In this document: in pieces, positions 5,087-10,389 of the stretch
Layout: each line of letters begins with the position of its first letter
How positions within the stretch are numbered: the stretch's first letter is position 1
Origin: Bacteroidales bacterium
GTDB taxonomy: Bacteria; Bacteroidota; Bacteroidia; Bacteroidales; Muribaculaceae
NCBI GenBank assembly: GCA_900767075.1
Contig: CAAFXX010000032.1
Coordinates: 1-10,389, forward strand
Reading direction: 5' to 3'
DNA length: 10,389 nucleotides
Position numbers and translations under genes: made by a program
The notes under the pieces: model-generated
Databases searched by the model: none
Told to the model about the DNA's origin: nothing
What the model saw: only the letters and a program-made list of their open reading frames with translations

Positions 5087-5913
5087 AGCAAGATAATTCA
5101 AAAGCATATAACAGTGGCTCTGGCATTCGCTATGGTATGTTCATACCTTTGGCTTTGATGTTGGCATCAGTGATTTCCTGTTGCTTCTCATATTCTAAGG
5201 CTAAACATAACATTGCAAATGATCTTAATGATGCGATGTTTGCGTTAGCCAATGAGAACAGCGAACTATGGACTCGTCCAGACACCATAGCCGCCATACG
5301 CCAAATGTATGAGGCCACCCATAAACCACTTATCTATGAAGCCTCCGATGTCAATTTCAGAAACACAGCCCTTAAAGATGAGGCTTATTTTACTCTCGTC
5401 TTGGTTGATAGGAAGACTATCGCACCCAAAATCCGAGAGAACATAATAGCATCGGATTCTATTCTGCTTGTGCCGGAATTTGCAACCGACGGACTCGCGA
5501 TAAAGGTTCAGGGGTTTGCTGACTGTTCTATGGCATCAGTTTTCAGTGCCTCTGACCAGACCCTGCCGGGGATTCTGTTCTCGCTTTCAATCCTCTCTTT
5601 GACCGGCATGTTTGTATGGAGGAAAAGAACGCCTGTTATGTCTCAGGTCAGAGTTGTTGCCGTTCCCGCAACACCTACCCTCGACGGCATCAAGCTTACC
5701 CCCATGCAGCGGCAGCTCGCTCAGATGCTTCTCGACGCCCCGGATATGAAAGTGGATAAACGGACATTATGCGAGGCCCTTTGGAACAATAAAAGCAATG
5801 CGGAGGAATCGCTTTACACCCTTGTAAGGCGTACAAAGACCGCGCTCTCCAACGCCAATATGGAGATTATATGTAACAGAGGAGATTCCTATGAACTACG
5901 CACAACAGGCTGA
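5083..5913 (+). CDS. Membrane-integrated one-component regulator with C-terminal winged helix
   Basis: The 276-residue protein has a short cytoplasmic N-terminus, a first transmembrane helix at about 18-37, an extracytoplasmic domain of about 120 residues (40-160), a second helix at about 161-179 followed by WRKRT, and a cytoplasmic OmpR-like winged helix at about 199-274. In the last part, LTPMQRQLAQMLLDA, KRTLCEALW, AEESLYTLVRRTKTAL and ICNRGDSYELRT match helix 1, the helix before the turn, the recognition helix and the wing hairpin of Trans_reg_C domains. There is no receiver or kinase domain, so it should sense outside the membrane and bind DNA directly. ToxR and CadC have the opposite order, with the DNA-binding domain at the N-terminus. 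It is coupled by ATGA to the small membrane protein and lies 96 bp before the barrel gene, its likely target. The ligand is unknown. Confidence 0.75.
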   Translation: MKQDNSKAYNSGSGIRYGMFIPLALMLASVISCCFSYSKAKHNIANDLNDAMFALANENSELWTRPDTIAAIRQMYEATHKPLIYEASDVNFRNTALKDEAYFTLVLVDRKTIAPKIRENIIASDSILLVPEFATDGLAIKVQGFADCSMASVFSASDQTLPGILFSLSILSLTGMFVWRKRTPVMSQVRVVAVPATPTLDGIKLTPMQRQLAQMLLDAPDMKVDKRTLCEALWNNKSNAEESLYTLVRRTKTALSNANMEIICNRGDSYELRTTG

Positions 5914-5924
5914 TACACTGCATT

Positions 5925-5951
5925 GTCAGAATTTGTCAGATAAAAGTCAGA
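5925..5951 (+). promoter_or_regulatory. Helically phased GTCAGA direct repeats (candidate operator)
   Basis: GTCAGA occurs at 5925-5930, 5935-5940 and 5946-5951, so start-to-start spacing is 10 and 11 bp. The first two share the longer core TTGTCAGA. OmpR/PhoB-type winged helices typically bind head-to-tail repeats on one DNA face, and the gene just upstream encodes such a domain. The site precedes the barrel gene start at 6010. The repeats are seen; the binding is inferred. Confidence 0.4.
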
Positions 5952-5959
5952 CAAATTTT
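5928..5959 (+). terminator. AT-rich hairpin between the winged-helix and barrel genes
   Basis: Arms 5928-5937 (AGAATTTGTC) and 5950-5959 (GACAAATTTT) pair over about 10 bp with one G-U, around a 12-nt loop, and the right arm merges into a short T-run. It could attenuate read-through into the barrel gene. It overlaps the GTCAGA repeats, so the symmetry may instead be a by-product of a protein-binding site. The stem is weak and the T-run short. Confidence 0.3.
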
Positions 5960-6009
5960 TAGGCTTGTTTGCACCATTATTACTTGCTTTGCAGAAAAAT
6001 CCGCAAAGC

Positions 6010-8091
6010 ATGAAATCTAAAACTCTCATCTCAATCATAACAGTCTTTCTCATCACCGAAAGTGGTTATGCACAGAATCAGGAAGCGATCGATAGCCTAA
6101 CGCACGAGTTGCAAGAGGTTATAGTTACCGCTAAACAACCGGCTACTAAATTAGTCGGCTCCACGCTCGTTTCAACTATTCAGGGCACAAACCTTGCTGA
6201 CCTCGGCACAGCTCTTGATGTGCTTGCACAGCTGCCTATGATTAAGGTTGAGGATAACGCCGTCAGTGTCATAGGTAAGAACAATATAGAAATCTATATC
6301 GACGGACGTCCAATGCGCGATGGAAATGAATTGCAACAGCTCCTTTCGTCCAATCTCAAGAAAGTGGAATTACTCATGGCTCCGGGAGCTGCTTACGAAA
6401 GTACCACGGGTGCGGTGCTTAAAATCACGACCCTACGAAATTTCATGCAGGGGCTATCGCTTACCGACCAGTTCCTACTTGAACGCCGACGCAAATGGTC
6501 GGTTTTGGATTATCTTGCCCTAAGCTATCGAGTCGGTAATTGGGAGTTCTTTACCAACGGTACGATAAATCACAATTACTCATTAGCAAAGGGATTAACC
6601 AACAATACCCTTGTTTACGAAGGGAAAGAAACGGTAGTAGGGAGTAACCAACATAATTCATACCCTACGACAACGGGCGTTGTCAAGGCAGGATTCAATT
6701 ATGCCAATGGTCTGCAATCGTTTGGCTCATACTACCGTTACAATCCTGAACGCGGTGATTTTAAAAACACAGGCAGCGAGTGGCTAAACGACAATCCGGC
6801 AATCAGCAGTAATATAGACAAGCATACCAAAGCGCACAGCCATCTGATATCGCTCTATTATGAAAACATGTTTGCCGAAAAATACCTTTTTCACTTTGAT
6901 GGCGATTTTCGCCGGTCATATCAAAGTAATACAGTTGCAACTACCTATCCTACATCGTCTAATCCGGCAGTAAACTCGACTGATGAACGGACTTCAACAC
7001 TTTGGGCGGGAAAATTGTATCTGAATTTTCCTCTTTGGAATGGTGATTTTACAGTGGGGACTCAGGATAGCTATACACACACTTCTCTTGATTACCGTAT
7101 GCTTAATACCTCAGTCAGCGAGTATATTCCGTCTTCCATGACTGATGCAGAGCAGACCTCTGCTGCATTGTTCGCTTCTTGGTCCTGTATTTTCGGCAAG
7201 TTTTCCCTTTCGGCAGGGACAAGATATGAATATGTCGATTATGATTTCAAGGTTGACGGCGAACGCGATGAAGTAGTAAGCCGCCGCGACCATCTGTTAA
7301 CGCCTGACGTGTCGGTCGGTTACTCTTTTAACGAAGAATCGCAGATAAGCCTCAGTTATAAAATGGCGACGGTCAAGCCTCCATATTCACAACTCACCGG
7401 TTCACTGAATTATGTTGGCTTGCACCAAATCGAGGGGGGCAATCCGGCATTGCATGACGAGCGAATGCACGACATTCAACTTTTCGGCATGTGGAAAGGT
7501 TTTATGCTCCAGGCTGATTACACCCGTGCACTTGACACCTATGCTTACGTCAAACAACTATATCCCGCCGACAACCTCCAGCTAATCATGCATCCGGTCA
7601 ATATTGACATTTCGGCTCTGAGTCTCTATCTTGTATGGAGTAAGCCTGTGCGCCGATGGACTCCGAATGTAACGGTCGGTGTGTATCGGCAGTGGTTAAA
7701 GCTTGATAATCACAGCTGCGACAAGCCGATATTCTCTTATTATTTCGACAATACTTTCTCCTTCCCACATGGGTGGACGATTACAGCCAATATCAGCGGC
7801 AGCTCGCAGGGAGATATGCACACCAACCGCTTTGGCGCATCATGGTTCACGATGGATGCATCAATTGGAAAAACATTCTTGAACAAATCGCTGACCGTCA
7901 AACTGTCTGCCACCGACATATTCAATACGGCAAACAATGACTGGACTATGAACACCAATGGTGTCTTTGTTGTTAAACGCCAGAGCTACGATCGCAGGGG
8001 AGTCGCACTGAATATTATATATAACTTCCAGCCCCGCAAGAGCCAATACAAAGGATCCTCGGCAGCCGAAGAAGAAATGAAACGACTTTAG
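6010..8091 (+). CDS. Outer-membrane plug-barrel protein, TonB-receptor-like (OMP_b-brl_3 type)
   Basis: The 693-residue protein starts with a signal peptide (MKSKTLISIITVFLITESGYAQ, cleavage near 21-22). I chose ATG 6010 because the TTG-started extension from 5965 would bury that signal. Next comes LQEVIVTAKQP (34-44), like the Bacteroidota TonB-box and plug start, and a plug domain to about 142 with IEIYIDGRPM (93-102), LKKVELLMAPGAAYEST (116-132) and AVLKITT. The remaining 550 residues show alternating aromatic beta-strand texture. The end, ALNIIYNFQPRKSQYKGSSAAEEEMKRL from about 665, matches the terminal strand and tail of OMP_b-brl_3 proteins. The usual N-terminal carboxypeptidase-regulatory-like domain is missing, so it is shorter than the common 780-800 residues. 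It closes the plus-strand cassette and probably serves uptake or sensing at the outer membrane. No SusD partner is present and the substrate is unknown. Confidence 0.88.
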   Translation: MKSKTLISIITVFLITESGYAQNQEAIDSLTHELQEVIVTAKQPATKLVGSTLVSTIQGTNLADLGTALDVLAQLPMIKVEDNAVSVIGKNNIEIYIDGRPMRDGNELQQLLSSNLKKVELLMAPGAAYESTTGAVLKITTLRNFMQGLSLTDQFLLERRRKWSVLDYLALSYRVGNWEFFTNGTINHNYSLAKGLTNNTLVYEGKETVVGSNQHNSYPTTTGVVKAGFNYANGLQSFGSYYRYNPERGDFKNTGSEWLNDNPAISSNIDKHTKAHSHLISLYYENMFAEKYLFHFDGDFRRSYQSNTVATTYPTSSNPAVNSTDERTSTLWAGKLYLNFPLWNGDFTVGTQDSYTHTSLDYRMLNTSVSEYIPSSMTDAEQTSAALFASWSCIFGKFSLSAGTRYEYVDYDFKVDGERDEVVSRRDHLLTPDVSVGYSFNEESQISLSYKMATVKPPYSQLTGSLNYVGLHQIEGGNPALHDERMHDIQLFGMWKGFMLQADYTRALDTYAYVKQLYPADNLQLIMHPVNIDISALSLYLVWSKPVRRWTPNVTVGVYRQWLKLDNHSCDKPIFSYYFDNTFSFPHGWTITANISGSSQGDMHTNRFGASWFTMDASIGKTFLNKSLTVKLSATDIFNTANNDWTMNTNGVFVVKRQSYDRRGVALNIIYNFQPRKSQYKGSSAAEEEMKRL

Positions 8092-8245
8092 CAGCAATTA
8101 TACCTTTTCGCATCACATATGGATTAAGCGCTATTAAATCCAAAATTTTCCGGGTAGTTTCCTTTTATGTCTTTCTGTCGTAATTTATGATATTATTGCG
8201 ACAAAACTAATCGGCAGTAGCGTATGCTAATAAGTCAATGTTGGA
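8092..8245. other. Convergent intergenic region with hairpins
   Basis: The two barrel genes end facing each other across 154 bp. An inverted repeat with arms 8176-8184 (TGTCGTAAT) and 8195-8203 (ATTGCGACA) gives a 9-bp stem with one G-U. A second weaker one, GGATT with AATCC, spans 8121-8141. Neither is followed by a clear T-run on either strand, so they are only possible terminators. No gene or RNA is evident. Confidence 0.4.
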
Positions 8246-10285
8246 TTATTTGCCTGTTCCAAAACGCGAGGTGTCAATGCTTGTGTCTTTAGGCTTGAAA
8301 CCGTTGAATCGCCAAATGAATGTAAGTTTGAGATTATGGGACATATCACGGACTTTCATCCGATAGTCCTGACCGCCATGGTTGATGGTCATGGCCGGCG
8401 ACCATTTATTGAATATATCATCGGCTTTAAGATCCAGCTCACAGCAGCGTTTCTTTCCGAACTGCCACTTGATTCCGGCATCGACTTTCCATATATCTGA
8501 AAGGTCGGCAATTCCTTGCAATGATGGCGAGATGTAGCTGAAATCCAAAGAAACGGATACGGGGCTGTTCTGACTGAACTTGAAGGTATTGTTAAGCGAG
8601 CCATAGAAAATCCATTTACTGTTGTCAAAGCTGATGTCATGGAAATGATTAGCCTTCGCGCGACGGTTCATCACGTTGGCGGTGGCTGTGGCATTCCAAA
8701 TGTAACTGACTGAGAAAGGGGCGTAGAGATTAAGTCCGACTACACGCTCAAAGTTCATGTTGATGGTCTGATAGATGAGGTTGAGACCATCAGGCGACTG
8801 GTACGGCAGCTGCACTGTTGATTTGTCTCCATATTGAAAATAAAGCGTCGCCACATATTTCTGCTGTAAAATGTAGTTGAATTGTACATCATACTGGATA
8901 TAAGGCTGTAATTCCGGATTACCGATGACTGTCGAATAATCATTGATATGACTTGTCCCACCATGAAGTTCCCAATATGAGGGATATATACGTTGGGTGC
9001 TTAGATTAAGATGGAATATGCTTTTGGGAGTCTTGTAATAAGTTGCTCCGAGTTGAGGAATGAAATTCCAGTTATGCTGATACTTATTGTGATAATACTC
9101 ACCCTTTGCCGAGACATTGAAAGACAGACCCCACTCAAACGACCGCTGTGTACCGGCATAAAAATTTGCTACATTCTCGCTGTGAATATCATCGAAATCC
9201 GGGTTGTCTGATAAGATTCCATAGTGTTGAGAACTATGATCTTTCGAGTGCTGATATTCCGCACCATAGTTCAGTTGCCATTTACCAATCTGATGCTGCT
9301 GGTCGAGATATACATGCCAGCGGTTTATCTCCTGACGGTTTTCGGAGCCAAGAAGATAATCGGCATCCTTAAACAATGATTGGGAACGGTTCTCGGAATA
9401 GCGGGTATAGTCACCGCCGACAGTCATTCCAAATGGTGCTCGGTAACGCAATGCCACATTATGATAACCTACAGGCGACGACATGTTGTAGGCATTAGTA
9501 TAGTTTCCCAATGTCCCGGATGAAAGACCCCAACTCTTTGAATCGGAAGTTATCTGTCCGTTGTAAGTAAGTTTGAGTGTTTTCCATGAAGCGGAGGCAA
9601 ATATGGTGTTGCTCCAGTTCTTGTCGATGCGGCGCATATCATCTTCAATTATAGTCCGCTTACCATCATAAAGATGATTAGACCATGTTTCCTCGCGGCT
9701 CCACGATTTACTTCGTGTCAGTCCATAGTTTAAGTCGAAGGTCCAATCCTTTATAGCATATGTGGCTGCAATTACACCGCCATACGAGCCATAGTGAGCC
9801 TGATTGTATCCGGCTCTGACTTGTCCTTGCAAGCCATCAAGTGGTGTCGGCGTTTTCAGAACCACGTTGATTACTGCACCATTGACATGATACTTCGACG
9901 GAGCGGAATACATAATCTCTACGTTTTTCAGCCTGTCAATCGGAGTGTTATAGAGAAATTGATAAAGATTCTGGAGCGGCATATTGGTAAGCTCTCCATT
10001 GAGAATAATATTGACATTTGAGGCTCCGGTGAGCCATATCATGCCATTGCTGTTCGTGACGCCTGGCATATAGCCGAGAGCTTCAAGTATATTGTTAACC
10101 GGTTTGTCCTTGATTATTCCGGGGAGGTCAACAACCATAATTCCGTCTTCCCCCCTGACCTGTGGTTTCTCACCTTTTACAACAACTTCATCGAGTTGTT
10201 GGGAAGAAATCGTATCGGGCTCCACCGTCTGGGCATAGGAGGCTATGCTGTGTAGGATTGTTATGAGAAGGAATGTTTTTTTCAT
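8246..10285 (-). CDS. Second outer-membrane plug-barrel protein, TonB-receptor-like
   Basis: The 679-residue protein begins with a signal peptide (MKKTFLLITILHSIASYAQ, cleavage near 18-19). ATG 10283-10285 is chosen because the frame upstream to 10345 runs through the promoter motif. LDEVVVKGEKP (31-41) marks the plug start, then NILEALGYMPGV (65-76), NVNIILNGELT (90-100), LKNVEIMYSAPSKYHVNGAVINVVLKT (119-145) complete a compact plug. The beta-barrel fills the rest, and the end LTFIWRFNGFKPKDTSIDTSRFG carries the DTSRFG tail seen in OMP_b-brl_3 family members. As in its convergent neighbour, no N-terminal carboxypeptidase-regulatory-like domain is present. The two differ greatly in sequence, so they are not a recent duplication. 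A perfect TAnnTTTG box and 22-bp-spaced direct repeats upstream suggest its own regulated promoter. The substrate is unknown. Confidence 0.88.
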   Translation of the reverse strand: MKKTFLLITILHSIASYAQTVEPDTISSQQLDEVVVKGEKPQVRGEDGIMVVDLPGIIKDKPVNNILEALGYMPGVTNSNGMIWLTGASNVNIILNGELTNMPLQNLYQFLYNTPIDRLKNVEIMYSAPSKYHVNGAVINVVLKTPTPLDGLQGQVRAGYNQAHYGSYGGVIAATYAIKDWTFDLNYGLTRSKSWSREETWSNHLYDGKRTIIEDDMRRIDKNWSNTIFASASWKTLKLTYNGQITSDSKSWGLSSGTLGNYTNAYNMSSPVGYHNVALRYRAPFGMTVGGDYTRYSENRSQSLFKDADYLLGSENRQEINRWHVYLDQQHQIGKWQLNYGAEYQHSKDHSSQHYGILSDNPDFDDIHSENVANFYAGTQRSFEWGLSFNVSAKGEYYHNKYQHNWNFIPQLGATYYKTPKSIFHLNLSTQRIYPSYWELHGGTSHINDYSTVIGNPELQPYIQYDVQFNYILQQKYVATLYFQYGDKSTVQLPYQSPDGLNLIYQTINMNFERVVGLNLYAPFSVSYIWNATATANVMNRRAKANHFHDISFDNSKWIFYGSLNNTFKFSQNSPVSVSLDFSYISPSLQGIADLSDIWKVDAGIKWQFGKKRCCELDLKADDIFNKWSPAMTINHGGQDYRMKVRDMSHNLKLTFIWRFNGFKPKDTSIDTSRFGTGK

Positions 10286-10305
10286 TGCGATATATTTTTC
10301 TGATG

Positions 10306-10313
10306 CAAAATTA
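10306..10313 (-). promoter_or_regulatory. Bacteroidota -7 box for the second barrel gene
   Basis: The minus strand reads TAATTTTG, an exact TAnnTTTG match, 20 bp upstream of the start codon. Transcription would start near 10299, giving a leader of about 14 nt. The -33 element is poor, which fits a promoter that needs an activator such as one bound at the repeats at 10346-10384. Confidence 0.55.
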
Positions 10314-10345
10314 CCTATACTTACATTCAACATCACCATAGCCAA

Positions 10346-10384
10346 CCTTATTTAGTCTTAATCGTTCCCTTATTTAGTCTTAAA
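10346..10384 (-). promoter_or_regulatory. Paired 16-bp direct repeats, 22-bp period (candidate activator site)
   Basis: On the plus strand CCTTATTTAGTCTTAA occurs at 10346-10361 and again at 10368-10383, perfectly matched and two helical turns apart; TCG follows both with one extra A in the second. Relative to the inferred start of transcription the pair covers about -45 to -85. This geometry is typical of activator sites for response regulators; LytTR-domain proteins in particular bind direct repeats about 21-22 bp apart. The repeats are seen; the regulator is unknown and may lie beyond the right edge. Confidence 0.5.
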
Positions 10385-10389
10385 TCGAA

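Noticed and set aside
5965..6009. TTG-started extension of the first barrel protein
   Set aside because: It would place 15 residues before a textbook signal peptide beginning at ATG 6010.
10286..10345. Upstream start for the second barrel protein
   Set aside because: The extension runs through the TAATTTTG promoter box, and the signal peptide begins at 10285.

Overview
The window looks like Bacteroidota, most likely a gut member of the Bacteroidales. Several intergenic regions carry -7 boxes of the form TAnnTTTG (minus strand at 3507-3514, 4359-4366 and 10306-10313). Shine-Dalgarno sequences are weak or absent. A lipoprotein carries a Bacteroidota-type acidic surface-export signal, and two outer-membrane plug-barrel proteins end in family-typical C-termini. 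Genus cannot be read from the sequence.

Region 1 (1-3323, minus strand) is a thiamine biosynthesis operon transcribed right to left: plsC-like acyltransferase, thiD, thiS, a diverged ThiE/TenI paralogue, thiE, and the first 53 codons of thiG running off the left edge. ThiD supplies HMP-PP, ThiS and ThiG build the thiazole, and ThiE joins the two halves. The acyltransferase belongs to phospholipid synthesis, yet it leads the operon and its 3' end overlaps thiD by 34 nt. A perfect 24-bp palindrome lies between thiE and thiG. I see no TPP riboswitch before the first gene or in any intercistronic gap.

Region 2 (3324-4515) is mostly non-coding. It holds a 33-bp tandem repeat array in the presumed plsC leader, a likely promoter, a strong hairpin terminator, a 16-bp tandem duplication, and a small lipoprotein with a BACON-like C-terminal half (minus strand).

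Region 3 (4516-8091, plus strand) is a compact cassette: an XRE-type helix-turn-helix protein, an 84-aa two-helix membrane protein, a membrane-spanning protein with a cytoplasmic C-terminal winged helix, and an outer-membrane plug-barrel protein. ATGA overlap and short gaps suggest co-expression. A 17-bp tandem duplication inside the XRE gene shifts its reading frame and replaces its C-terminus. Helically phased GTCAGA repeats lie just before the barrel gene and are a candidate operator for the winged-helix protein.

Region 4 (8246-10389, minus strand) is a second plug-barrel protein convergent with the first. It has a clear -7 box and, further upstream, a pair of perfect 16-bp direct repeats spaced 22 bp apart that look like an activator site. 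The most interesting unit is the membrane winged-helix, small membrane protein and outer-membrane barrel cassette, which resembles a self-contained envelope-sensing and uptake system of unknown substrate.
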